This document shows, piece by piece, positions 28,306-36,730 of a stretch of DNA of 64,000 bases. Made by a program: the position numbers and the translations under genes. Every line of letters starts with the position of its first letter. The first letter of the stretch is position 1. Source of the stretch: Streptomyces caelestis (GTDB taxonomy: Bacteria > Actinomycetota > Actinomycetes > Streptomycetales > Streptomycetaceae); NCBI RefSeq assembly GCF_001279005.1, contig NZ_LGCN01000002.1:134246-198245 (forward strand). The letters run 5' to 3'. The notes beneath the pieces are model-generated. The model was not told the DNA's origin and did no database searches. It was given only the letters and a program-made list of their open reading frames with translations.

Positions 28306-29667
28306 ATGGACCGCCGCATTTTCGGGCTGGAGAACGAGTACGGCGTCACGTGCACGTTCAGGGGACAGCGCCGCCTGTCGCCTGACGAGGTGGCGCGGTA
28401 CCTCTTCCGCCGTGTCGTGTCATGGGGCCGCAGCAGCAATGTCTTTCTGCGGAACGGCGCCCGCCTCTATCTCGACGTGGGATCACATCCGGAATACGCA
28501 ACGCCGGAATGTGACAACGTGACCGAGCTGGTCACCCACGACAAGGCCGGCGAGCGCATTCTCGAAGGGCTCCTGGTGGACGCCGAACGACGCCTGCACG
28601 AGGAGGGAATCGCGGGCGACGTCTACCTCTTCAAGAACAACACCGACTCCGCCGGCAACTCCTACGGCTGCCACGAGAATTATCTGGTGGCCCGGCACGG
28701 GGAGTTCTCCCGGCTGGCGGACATCCTCATCCCGTTCCTGGTCACCCGCCAGCTGCTCTGCGGGGCCGGCAAGGTGCTGCAGACGCCGCGCGGGGCGGTG
28801 TACTGCGTCAGCCAGCGCGCCGAGCACATCTGGGAGGGCGTCTCCTCGGCGACGACCCGTTCGAGGCCCATCATCAACACGCGCGACGAGCCGCACGCGG
28901 ACGCCGAGCGCTACCGCCGGCTGCACGTCATCGTGGGCGACTCGAACATGTCCGAGACGACCATGCTGCTCAAGGTCGGCGCCACCGACCTGGTGCTGCG
29001 CATGATCGAGGCGGGCACCGTGATGCGCGACCTCACCCTGGAGAACCCGATCCGGGCGATCCGCGAGGTCAGCCACGACATCACGGGGCGGCGCAAGGTG
29101 CGCCTGGCCAGCGGCCGGGAGGCCTCCGCGCTGGAGGTGCAGCGCGAGTACTACGAGAAGGCGCTGGACTTCTGCGAGCGCCGGGGCATCCGCACCGGCA
29201 CCATCGAGCAGGTGCTGGAGCTGTGGGGCCGTACGCTGGACTCGATCGAGTCCGAGGACCTCGACCGCATCGGGACCGAGATCGACTGGGTCATGAAGTA
29301 CAAGCTCCTCGAGCGGTACCGGGCCAAGCACAACATGACGATGTCGCACCCGAGGGTCGCGCAGATAGACCTCGCCTACCACGACATCCACCGTCGGCGG
29401 GGCCTGTACTACCTGCTGGAGAAAAAGGGGCAAGCGGCCCGGATCTGCAACGATTTGAAGATCTTCGAGGGCAAGTCCGTTCCGCCGCAGACGACTCGGG
29501 CCCGGCTGCGGGGCGACTTCATCCGGCGGGCCCAGGAACAGCGCCGCGACTTCACCGTCGACTGGGTGCACCTCAAGCTCAACGACCAGGCCCAGCGCAC
29601 GGTGTTGTGCAAGGACCCGTTCCGCTCGGTGGACGAACGGGTGGAGAAGCTGATCGCCGGAATGTGA
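28306..29667 (+). CDS. pafA: Pup-protein ligase
   Basis: The 453-residue enzyme activates the C-terminal Glu of Pup with ATP and joins it to substrate lysines. '[10 protein letters not shown]' carries the Mg-binding Glu, '[17 protein letters not shown]' carries catalytic Asp57, and '[20 protein letters not shown]' is the nucleotide block shared with Dop; the Dop loop is absent, which distinguishes the two. No clear ribosome site precedes the ATG, and the start lies only 9 nt after the MFS stop, so coupling is likely. Confidence 0.96.
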   Translation: MDRRIFGLENEYGVTCTFRGQRRLSPDEVARYLFRRVVSWGRSSNVFLRNGARLYLDVGSHPEYATPECDNVTELVTHDKAGERILEGLLVDAERRLHEEGIAGDVYLFKNNTDSAGNSYGCHENYLVARHGEFSRLADILIPFLVTRQLLCGAGKVLQTPRGAVYCVSQRAEHIWEGVSSATTRSRPIINTRDEPHADAERYRRLHVIVGDSNMSETTMLLKVGATDLVLRMIEAGTVMRDLTLENPIRAIREVSHDITGRRKVRLASGREASALEVQREYYEKALDFCERRGIRTGTIEQVLELWGRTLDSIESEDLDRIGTEIDWVMKYKLLERYRAKHNMTMSHPRVAQIDLAYHDIHRRRGLYYLLEKKGQAARICNDLKIFEGKSVPPQTTRARLRGDFIRRAQEQRRDFTVDWVHLKLNDQAQRTVLCKDPFRSVDERVEKLIAGM

Positions 29668-29805
29668 GTGGCACGTTCCACCGGGGGATCCCAAAATTCC
29701 CGGAACGTCACACGGGCGCCGTACGTTACACCGTGCGGCGCCCTTCTCACGCCGTAGAGTTGCGCGGACGCCATCCACAAGATCGATGATTACGAGGCCC
29801 CCACC

Positions 29806-30807
29806 GTGCGCCGACGCTCACTTCTCATTGCCGTTCCCGCTGGACTGGCCACCCTCGCCGCGTGCGGCGACGACAAGTCCGACTCGGGCAAGGCCAGCGA
29901 CAGCGCGTCGCCCTCGGCGCCCCGGACGTCCGCGGCGCCCCCGCCGAAGATCGTCGACGGGCCGTTGCCGGCGATCACGGCGGGCACGGAGTTCGGTGAG
30001 AAGCCCACGGTCGCCAAGGGCAGCGGGGACCCCTCCAAGGACCTCGCGGTCAAGACGGTCATCGCGGGCGGCGGCAAGACGGTGGCGGAGAACGACTTCA
30101 TCGTCGCCCACTACCTGGGCCAGGTGTGGAGTACCGCGAAGGTGTTCGACAACTCCTACGACCGCAAGAGCCCGCTGGCCATCCAGCTCGCCCAGGGCGC
30201 CATCATCGACGGCTGGCGGTACGCGCTGACCGGCAAGAAGACCGGCAGCCGCGTCCAGATGGCCGTCCCGCCCACGTGGGGGTACGGCGAGCAGGGCAAC
30301 GAGCAGGCGGGGATCAAGGGCACCGACACGCTGGTGTTCGTGGTCGACGTGCAGGACGCGTTCAACGCCAAGAGCTCCGCCAAGGGCACCGAGGTGGCCC
30401 AGGACGACAAGGCCCTGCCCGAGGTCGGCACCAACACCGACGGCAAGGCCCCCGCCATCGAGGTGCCGGACGCGGACGCCCCGAAGAAGCTCGTGTCGAG
30501 CTACGTCATCGAGGGCGACGGCGAGGAGGTCGGCGCCGAGAACAGCGTCCTGGTGCAGTACAAGGGGGTGCTGTGGGACGGCGGCAAGGAGTTCGACTCC
30601 ACGTACGGCCGGGGCCAGCTGACGTCGTTCTCGCTGCAGCAGGTCGTCAAGGGCTGGGCGCAGGGGCTGACCGGCAAGAAGGTCGGCAGCCGGGTCCTCA
30701 TCGTCATCCCGCCGGAGCTGGGCTACGGGGACAATCCGCCGGAGGGCAGCGGCATCAAGAAGGACTCGACCCTGGTCTTCTCGGTGGACATCCTCGCGAA
30801 GCTGTGA
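29806..30807 (+). CDS. Lipoprotein with two FKBP-type peptidyl-prolyl isomerase domains
   Basis: The 333-residue protein has a lipoprotein signal ('RRRSLLIAVPAG' then lipobox 'TLAAC', Cys20), a Ser/Ala/Pro linker, and two FKBP domains (about 85-185 and 225-333). The second keeps the usual pocket residues ('LVQYKGVLWDGGKEFDSTYG', 'VVKGWAQGLTGKKVGSRVLI'); the first is more diverged ('IVAHYLGQVWSTAKVFDNSY'). It should act as a surface foldase for exported proteins. The start is GTG 29806. A single-domain cytoplasmic relative follows. Confidence 0.92.
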   Translation: MRRRSLLIAVPAGLATLAACGDDKSDSGKASDSASPSAPRTSAAPPPKIVDGPLPAITAGTEFGEKPTVAKGSGDPSKDLAVKTVIAGGGKTVAENDFIVAHYLGQVWSTAKVFDNSYDRKSPLAIQLAQGAIIDGWRYALTGKKTGSRVQMAVPPTWGYGEQGNEQAGIKGTDTLVFVVDVQDAFNAKSSAKGTEVAQDDKALPEVGTNTDGKAPAIEVPDADAPKKLVSSYVIEGDGEEVGAENSVLVQYKGVLWDGGKEFDSTYGRGQLTSFSLQQVVKGWAQGLTGKKVGSRVLIVIPPELGYGDNPPEGSGIKKDSTLVFSVDILAKL

Positions 30808-30868
30808 CGCCGTGAGGATGTAAGACTGTGCGTGTTCGCCTTTCCGCAGACAAGCAGGAGCGTTAGAC

Positions 30869-31240
30869 GTGAGCATCGACAAGCCCGAGATCGACTTCCC
30901 GGGCGGCGAGCCCCCGGCGGACCTCGAGATCAAGGACATCTGGGAGGGCGACGGCGAGGTGGCGCAGGCGGGCCAGACCGTCACCGTGCACTACGTCGGC
31001 GTGGCCTTCAGCACGGGCGAGGAGTTCGACGCCAGCTGGAACCGCGGCACCCCCTTCCGCTTCCCGCTGGGCGGCGGCCGGGTCATCAAGGGCTGGGACC
31101 AGGGCGTGCAGGGCATGAAGGTCGGCGGCCGCCGTCAGCTGACCATCCCCGCCCACCTCGCCTACGGCAACCAGAGCCCCACCCCGGCGATCAAGCCCGG
31201 TGAGACCCTGATCTTCGTGGTCGACCTGCTCGGCGTCTGA
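30869..31240 (+). CDS. FKBP-type peptidyl-prolyl cis-trans isomerase
   Basis: This 123-residue single-domain FKBP has no signal peptide, so it is cytoplasmic. The core is canonical: 'VTVHYVGVAFSTGEEFDASW' and 'VIKGWDQGVQGMKVGGRRQL', then 'LAYGNQSP'. It lies 61 bases after the lipoprotein FKBP gene and before a good terminator, so the two probably form one transcript. The GTG 30869 start follows AGGAG. Confidence 0.95.
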   Translation: MSIDKPEIDFPGGEPPADLEIKDIWEGDGEVAQAGQTVTVHYVGVAFSTGEEFDASWNRGTPFRFPLGGGRVIKGWDQGVQGMKVGGRRQLTIPAHLAYGNQSPTPAIKPGETLIFVVDLLGV

Positions 31241-31262
31241 TCCGACCGGAGCCGATCATCCG

Positions 31263-31297
31263 GGGCCCATGCCTGTCCGGGCGTGGGCCCTCGGCTT
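31263..31297 (+). terminator. Rho-independent terminator after the FKBP genes
   Basis: An 11-bp stem (31263-31273 with 31280-31290, one G-U pair) and 6-nt loop is followed by TCGGCTTTTA, with four Ts. It divides the FKBP pair from pafB. Confidence 0.8.
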
Positions 31298-31363
31298 TTA
31301 CCGCGCCACCTCGGGGCGGTACGGTCGTCGGTCGTAAGCACCATAGGGAGGCGAAGCGGGTCG

Positions 31364-32317
31364 ATGGCCATTGCCAAGGCCGAGCGGCTGATGAATCTGG
31401 CGCTGTGTCTGCTCGGGACGCGGCGGCCACTCAGCAAGCGTGAGCTGCGCGAGTCCATCGAGGCGTACCTCGAAGCGGGCTCGGACGACTCCTTCAACCG
31501 TATGTTCGAGCGCGACAAGGACGATCTGCGCGAGCTCGGACTGGTGATCGAGACCGTGGAGAACCTCGACGGCGAGGTCGGTTACCTCGCCCGCCGCGAC
31601 AGCAACCGGCTGCCGCCCATCACCCTCGACGCCGAGGAGGCCGCCGCCCTCGGGCTCGCCGCCAAGGTGTGGCAGCAGGCCCGGCTCGCCGGAGCGGCCA
31701 GCGGCGCCCTGCAGAAGCTGCGCGCGGCCGGCCTCCCCGAGGACGTCGACCCGTACGGAGCCCATGGCGCGCTGGAGCCGCGCATCCCGGTGCACGAGGC
31801 GGCGTTCGAGCCGCTGATGCTGGCCTGTCGCGACCGTCGGCCGGTCGTCTTCGACTACCGCAAGGCCAACGCCGCCCAGCCCGGGCAGCGGCACGTCGAA
31901 CCGTGGGCGCTGGAGTGCTGGCGCGGCCACTGGTACCTGGCCGGCTGGGACCGCGACCGGGGCGCCGAGCGGGTCTTCCGGCTCTCCCGGATCACCGGGA
32001 AGGTGCGCTCGCGCGGCGGCCGGTTCACGGTCCCGGTGCCGGACGTCGTCACCGTGCGGGAGACCGTGGCGAGCTGGGCGGGGGAGACCGCCGACCGCTC
32101 GGCGCGGATCCGGCTGCGCTCCGACGCCGGTTACCCCCTTCGGGCGAAGGCCACGGTGGTGCGGGAACTCGGTGACGGCTGGGACGAGTTGGAGATTCCG
32201 TACGGGCACGGCCTGGACGCCTGGCTGGTGGAGTTCGGACCGGACGTGGTGGTCCTGGAACCCGCCGAGCTGCGGGCCGACGTGGTGGACCGGCTGCGTG
32301 CCGTGGCCAAGGGCTGA
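31364..32317 (+). CDS. pafB: WYL-domain transcriptional regulator PafB
   Basis: The 317-residue protein has an N-terminal winged helix ('MAIAKAERLMNLALCLLGTR' then 'RPLSKRELRESIEAY') and a central WYL domain ('VEPWALECWRGHWYLAGWDR') with the WCX extension at the C-terminus. In mycobacteria PafB and PafC form a complex that activates DNA-damage genes independently of LexA, with the WYL domain probably sensing single-stranded DNA. ATG 31364 is chosen; the upstream GGGAGG is slightly far. pafC follows after 18 nt. Confidence 0.93.
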   Translation: MAIAKAERLMNLALCLLGTRRPLSKRELRESIEAYLEAGSDDSFNRMFERDKDDLRELGLVIETVENLDGEVGYLARRDSNRLPPITLDAEEAAALGLAAKVWQQARLAGAASGALQKLRAAGLPEDVDPYGAHGALEPRIPVHEAAFEPLMLACRDRRPVVFDYRKANAAQPGQRHVEPWALECWRGHWYLAGWDRDRGAERVFRLSRITGKVRSRGGRFTVPVPDVVTVRETVASWAGETADRSARIRLRSDAGYPLRAKATVVRELGDGWDELEIPYGHGLDAWLVEFGPDVVVLEPAELRADVVDRLRAVAKG

Positions 32318-32335
32318 GGGGGAGCGGACAAGAAC

Positions 32336-33376
32336 GTGGCAGGCAAACCGGTCAGGCCCGTGAACGCCATCGACCAGACCCGGCGGATGCTGTCCCTGGT
32401 GACGTATCTGCGGGAGCGCCCCGGCGCCCGGATCGAGGACGTGGCGCGCGCCTTCGGAATCACCGAGGACGAGCTGGTCTCCGACCTCGACGTGCTGCCG
32501 ATGTGCGGCACCAGCTTCCGCGGCGGCGATCTGCTGGACATCGACACCGACGGCGAGCGCATCTGGTGGCACAACCCGGCCGCCCTCGGCGCGGAGGCGG
32601 CCGAGCCGCTGCGGCTCGCCGCCGACGAGGCCACCGCGCTGCTGGTCGCCGCCCGCGCCGTGGCCACGCTGCCCGGACTGCGCGAGGGCGACCGGCAGGC
32701 GCTGCTGCGGGCCACCGCGAAGGTGGAGACCGCGGCCGGCGAGGCGGCCGGCGCCAGTTCCCGGCTGTCGGTGACCTTCGAGTCCGAGGGCGGCGTCTTC
32801 GCGGACGTCGACCGGGCCATCGCCGAGCGCCGCAGACTGTGGATCCGCTACTACTCGCCCGCGCGCGACGAGGTCACCGAGCGGGAGATCGACCCCATCC
32901 GGCTGGTCAGCGTCGGGCACACGTACGTCGAGGCCTGGTGCCGGCGCTCCGAGGCGCGCCGCACTTTCCGGCTCGACCGGGTCGCCGAGATCCGCATCCT
33001 CGACGAGCCGTCCGCGCCGCCCGAGGTCGAGCTGCGGGACCTGTCGGAGGCGCTGGTGCAGCCCGCGGCCGAGGACCCCGAGGTGGTGGTCGAGGTCGGA
33101 CCGGGCGGTCGCTGGGTCGCCGAGTACTACCCGCACGACAGCGCGGACGAGCTTCCCGACGGCGGGCTGCGCATCACCCTGCGCACGCCCGACCCGGCCT
33201 CGCTCAGACGGCTGGCGCTGCGGCTCGGCCGCGACGGCCGCATCGTCGAGCCGACCGGGCTGGCCGACAGCGCCCGGCGGGCGGCCCGCGAGGCGCTGGC
33301 GGCGTACGACGGGGTCGAGGCGGCCGGACGGACAGAGCCGCACGGACAGGACGACAGGCAGGAGCGAGGGCTTTGA
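32336..33376 (+). CDS. pafC: WYL-domain transcriptional regulator PafC
   Basis: The 346-residue partner of PafB has the same architecture: N-terminal winged helix ('AIDQTRRMLSLVTYLRERPG'), WYL domain ('RLVSVGHTYVEAWCRRSEAR') and WCX domain. The start is GTG 32336. It is cotranscribed with pafB and overlaps the next small gene by the TTGA arrangement at 33373-33376. Confidence 0.92.
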   Translation: MAGKPVRPVNAIDQTRRMLSLVTYLRERPGARIEDVARAFGITEDELVSDLDVLPMCGTSFRGGDLLDIDTDGERIWWHNPAALGAEAAEPLRLAADEATALLVAARAVATLPGLREGDRQALLRATAKVETAAGEAAGASSRLSVTFESEGGVFADVDRAIAERRRLWIRYYSPARDEVTEREIDPIRLVSVGHTYVEAWCRRSEARRTFRLDRVAEIRILDEPSAPPEVELRDLSEALVQPAAEDPEVVVEVGPGGRWVAEYYPHDSADELPDGGLRITLRTPDPASLRRLALRLGRDGRIVEPTGLADSARRAAREALAAYDGVEAAGRTEPHGQDDRQERGL

Positions 33377-33666
33377 GCGAGTCGGCGACGTCCGGTGCGC
33401 GGACCATGACGGCGGCGTCCGCGTTCGCGGGGATGAGGAGCGTGGCCCCGGTGATGTTCCGGGCGGGCTGCCCGGACTGCCGGGAGCGCTTCGAGCTCGC
33501 CGCGAGCGCGCTGCGCCTGGCCATCGGCGCCAGCAGCCGCACCACCTTCTACTCCTTCACCTGCCCCGAGTGCGGGGCGGCCGTCCGCAAGCCGGCGGGG
33601 GAGCGGATCGTGGAGCTGCTGACCGGCGGCGGGGTCCGGACGCTGCGGCTGCACTCGACCGTCTAG
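33373..33666 (+). CDS. Small zinc-ribbon protein, coupled to pafC
   Basis: TTG 33373 overlaps the pafC stop (TTGA) and has AGGAG about 9 bases upstream. The 97-residue product has two CxxC knuckles ('GCPDCRERF' and 'FTCPECGAAV'), an arrangement that should bind one zinc. No enzymatic motif is visible. The tight coupling to pafBC suggests it works with these regulators or is regulated together with them; function unknown. Confidence 0.78.
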   Translation: MSESATSGARTMTAASAFAGMRSVAPVMFRAGCPDCRERFELAASALRLAIGASSRTTFYSFTCPECGAAVRKPAGERIVELLTGGGVRTLRLHSTV

Positions 33667-33676
33667 GCTCGCCCTC

Positions 33677-33871
33677 ATGTTCTGGCCGATGTTCGCGGTT
33701 GCCGTGGGGTTCCTGGGTCTGCTGGTGCTGGGGGTGCTCGCCGTCCGGGTCTTCGTCGAGGCGGAACGGCTCGGCAGGCAGGTCACGGACTCGGCCCGCC
33801 GCATCGGCCGCGCCGCGGAGGAGCTGGAGCAGGCGGCGGCCGCCGCGACCCGCTCCGCCGGATCCCTCTGA
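33677..33871 (+). CDS. Small single-pass membrane protein
   Basis: This 64-residue protein has one hydrophobic segment (about residues 1-25, 'FAVAVGFLGLLVLGVLAVRV') and a charged helical tail ('RRIGRAAEELEQAAAAATRS') with coiled-coil character. It starts 10 nt after the zinc-ribbon gene. Function unknown; the layout recalls TatA-like or DUF948-type small membrane proteins, but no motif decides it. Confidence 0.7.
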   Translation: MFWPMFAVAVGFLGLLVLGVLAVRVFVEAERLGRQVTDSARRIGRAAEELEQAAAAATRSAGSL

Positions 33872-34480
33872 CCGCCCCGGCCCCGCGGTATCTCCGGGCG
33901 TCCCGCCGCCCGGCCCGGCGCCGGTGGGCCGTCCCGCCCCGGAGGCAGTCGTGGCTCCCAATGCCTCCAGGGTCCCGGGAGGCACCTCCCGCTCCGAGAG
34001 GGCCTCACACGTGCGGGCGAGCGGGATCCGCCCCGGCTCGGCGCCCCCGACCGCCGAAGCGCCGTGACCCGGCGTGGCGCCGACGGCTGCACGCCGGTCC
34101 CCCTGGGTGGGCGGCTGGAGCCACGCGGTCCCTCGCGCTCCCGGTGCCGCGAGGGCGTGGCGCCTCCGCGGCACCGGGTGATCCGTGTCGCAGTCGATGG
34201 GCGGCAGCCGGACGGGGCCCGGACGTGCGGGTTCGAGGCGCGGAACGAGGGGGTGGTGCCGGTCGCCTCCGGTCCGCCCTGTCACCCCGCGGGTTCCGGC
34301 GGGTACGCTGCTGATCGCGGCCCGGAGAACGAGGCCCGGGCCGCGGACGGGAGTACGCACGGGGATTGCCGGACGTTTACCCCTGAGCGTTACGATCGCT
34401 GCCAGTACCGTCGTTCGGACGCCTGTCCGACCGGTCGGACAGCCACCCACCCAACCGCCTCGGTGAGAAGGTAAAGACTT
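33872..34480. other. Intergenic region before tatA
   Basis: These 609 bases are non-coding as far as I can see. They contain a diverged copy of the interspersed repeat (33942-33992) and, closer to tatA, a less GC-rich stretch around 34370-34410 that is a likely promoter area. The open frames crossing it have no matching ribosome site or typical codon bias. Confidence 0.55.
33942..33992. repeat. Interspersed repeat, diverged copy D
   Basis: GGCAGTCGTGGCTCCC, AATGCCTCCAGGGTCCCGGG and AGGCACCTCCC follow the same order as GGCAGTCGTGCCTCCC, AGTGCCTTAAGGGTCTGGG and AGGTGCCCCC in copy A. Only one end of the element is recognisable. Confidence 0.5.
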
Positions 34481-34762
34481 ATGGGACGGCTCGGACCCAC
34501 CGAGATCATTCTGATCCTCGTCGTCATCATCCTGCTGTTCGGCGCGAAGAAGCTTCCGGACATGGCGCGGTCGCTCGGCAAGTCCGCGCGCATCCTCAAG
34601 AGCGAGGCCAAGGCGATGAAGGACGAGAACAAGTCCTCCGCCCCTGCCGACCCGCCGACCCCCGGCGAGCAGCCCCCGGCGCAGCGCACCATCCAGGCGG
34701 CCCCCGGTGACGTGACCAGCTCCCGCCCGGTCACCGAGCCGACGGACACGACCAAGCGCTGA
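34481..34762 (+). CDS. tatA: Twin-arginine translocase subunit TatA
   Basis: The 93-residue protein has the N-terminal membrane helix ('[20 protein letters not shown]'), the 'FGAKKLPD' hinge and amphipathic helix ('[20 protein letters not shown]') that define TatA, then a Pro-rich charged tail. It forms the variable-size pore for folded Tat substrates. tatC follows 47 bases later in the same operon. Confidence 0.96.
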   Translation: MGRLGPTEIILILVVIILLFGAKKLPDMARSLGKSARILKSEAKAMKDENKSSAPADPPTPGEQPPAQRTIQAAPGDVTSSRPVTEPTDTTKR

Positions 34763-34809
34763 CGCAGGGCCGGTGATCTCCGGCCCGCCGCACGAGATGG
34801 GAACGTGGG

Positions 34810-35724
34810 TTGCTCAAGTCTGCCCGCAAACAGGAGAGGGATCCAGAGGGGCGCATGCCCCTCGTGGAACACCTGCGTGAGCTGCGCAACCGGCTCGCCA
34901 AGGCGGTACTCGCGATCGTCGTGGTGATGATCGTGGCCGCGTTCTACAGCGAGCAGCTCATGCAGTTCCTCGCGGAGCCGGTGCCGAAATGCGAGGACCT
35001 GGCGAACAGCGACGGCGGCAACTGCGCCATCGTCTCCTTCAACACTCTGACGTCGCCGTTCACCACGACGATCAAGGTGAGCCTCATGGCCGGCCTGATC
35101 GTCTCCAGCCCGGTGTGGCTCTACCAGCTCTGGGCCTTCATCGCCCCCGGGCTGCACAAGCACGAGAAGAAGTACACCTATTACTTCGTCTCGGCCGCGG
35201 TTCCGTTGTTCGTCGGCGGCGCCTACCTGTCGTACGTCATCCTCCCCGTCAGCATCAAGGTGCTGCTCAGCCTCACGCCCGGGGGATCGGCCAACATCCT
35301 CTCGCTCGACGAGGTCCTCGACTTCACCATCAGAATGGTGCTGGTCTTCGGCCTGGCCTTCGAGCTTCCCCTGCTGCTCGTCATGCTGAACCTGGTCGGC
35401 ATCGTCTCCGGCCGTCGCATGATCGGCTGGTGGCGCGGTGTCGTCATGGGCGTCTTCATCTTCGGCGCGGTCGCCACGCCCACCACCGACCCGGTGGGGA
35501 TGATCGCGCTCTCCGGACCGATCATCGTCCTCTACTTCGTCGCTGTGGCGATCTCGCTGCTCAACGACAAACGGCGCGCCCGTAAGGAGGCCGAGGGCCC
35601 CGCCGACGACGAGGCGTCCGAGCTGGACCTCACCCCCGAGTCCATCGACTCCGCGGAGCCCGTGGCCGCCCTGCCCGAGCAGACGGGCAAGGACCGGGTC
35701 AACGGTTATGACGACGTGACCTGA
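34810..35724 (+). CDS. tatC: Twin-arginine translocase subunit TatC
   Basis: The 304-residue protein has six membrane segments and the conserved cytoplasmic N-terminus 'MPLVEHLRELRNRL' that binds the twin-arginine signal; the later block 'SPVWLYQLWAFIAPGLHKHE' is also family-typical. The acidic C-terminal 50 residues are an actinobacterial extension. The start is TTG 34810. It works with TatA; tatB is not in the window. Confidence 0.95.
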   Translation: MLKSARKQERDPEGRMPLVEHLRELRNRLAKAVLAIVVVMIVAAFYSEQLMQFLAEPVPKCEDLANSDGGNCAIVSFNTLTSPFTTTIKVSLMAGLIVSSPVWLYQLWAFIAPGLHKHEKKYTYYFVSAAVPLFVGGAYLSYVILPVSIKVLLSLTPGGSANILSLDEVLDFTIRMVLVFGLAFELPLLLVMLNLVGIVSGRRMIGWWRGVVMGVFIFGAVATPTTDPVGMIALSGPIIVLYFVAVAISLLNDKRRARKEAEGPADDEASELDLTPESIDSAEPVAALPEQTGKDRVNGYDDVT

Positions 35725-35755
35725 GGACCGCCCCGCAGCTCATAGGGTCATCCCC

Positions 35756-36646
35756 GTGACCAGCGAGATCGCCCTCTTCGTCAACCCCACCGCGGGCCGC
35801 GGCCGGGGCGCCCGCGCGGCGCGCCCGGCCGCTTCCGCGTTGCGGGACGCCGGCTTCTCGGTGCGCACCGTGCTCGGCGACGATCCCCAGGACGCCCTGG
35901 CCCGGGCGCGCGCCGCCGTCGAGGAGGGCGCCGGCGCCCTGATCGCCGTCGGCGGCGACGGCATGGCGAACCTCGCCCTGCAGGCCGTCGTCGGCACCGG
36001 CACCCCCTTCGGCCTGGTCGCCGCCGGAACCGGCAACGACTTCGCCCGCGCACTCGGCATGCCCCTGCGGGAACCGGCCGCGGCCGGCCGGATGATCGCC
36101 GACGCCCTCAAGTGCGGCCGGGTCCGCGACATCGACCTCGGCCGGGTCGGCGACCGCTGGTTCGGCGCCGTGCTCGCCTCCGGCTTCGACTCCCGGGTCA
36201 ACGACCGCGGCAACCGGATGCGGCTGCCCCTCGGGCGCCTGAAGTACGACGTCGCGATGGTCGCGGAGCTGGCCGCCTTCCGGCCGCTGCCCTACCGGAT
36301 CACCCTCGACGGCGGCGAGGTCCGTGAGGTCGAGGCGACGCTGGTGGCCGTCGGGAACGGGCCGTCGTACGGCGGCGGCATGCGGATATGCCCCGGCGCG
36401 GACCTCACCGACGGGCTGTTCGACATCACGGTGGTCGGCGAGTGCAGCCGGGCCACGCTGCTGCGGGTGTTCCCGGGGGTGTACCGGGGAACGCACGTCG
36501 ACCACCCCGCGATCACCGTGCTGCGGGCGGCGAGCGTGGAGCTGGTCGCCGAGGGGGTCACCGGCTACGCGGACGGGGAGCCGGTGGGCCCGCTGCCGCT
36601 GACCGCGCGGTGCGTGCCGGGCGCCCTGCGGGTCGTCGGTCCCTGA
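35756..36646 (+). CDS. Diacylglycerol kinase-family lipid kinase
   Basis: The 296-residue protein has the DAGK catalytic domain: 'ALFVNPTAGRGRGAR', the nucleotide loop 'VGGDGMANLALQAV' (GGDGT-type with M in place of T) and 'PFGLVAAGTGNDFARALG'. It probably phosphorylates diacylglycerol or a related lipid at the membrane. It starts at GTG 35756, 31 bases after tatC, and may share its transcript. The helicase gene follows after 84 bases. Confidence 0.9.
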   Translation: MTSEIALFVNPTAGRGRGARAARPAASALRDAGFSVRTVLGDDPQDALARARAAVEEGAGALIAVGGDGMANLALQAVVGTGTPFGLVAAGTGNDFARALGMPLREPAAAGRMIADALKCGRVRDIDLGRVGDRWFGAVLASGFDSRVNDRGNRMRLPLGRLKYDVAMVAELAAFRPLPYRITLDGGEVREVEATLVAVGNGPSYGGGMRICPGADLTDGLFDITVVGECSRATLLRVFPGVYRGTHVDHPAITVLRAASVELVAEGVTGYADGEPVGPLPLTARCVPGALRVVGP

Positions 36647-36730
36647 ACCGGGCGGCCCCGCTGCCCGCCGGGACGGTTACGGATAATGATCGTCCTGTTG
36701 TCGGTGCGGCCCGGTACGCTCGAAAGCACG

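Noticed and set aside
36686..36730. Longer helicase start at 36686
   Set aside because: The extra 15 residues precede the conserved N-terminus and ATG 36731 fits the family better.
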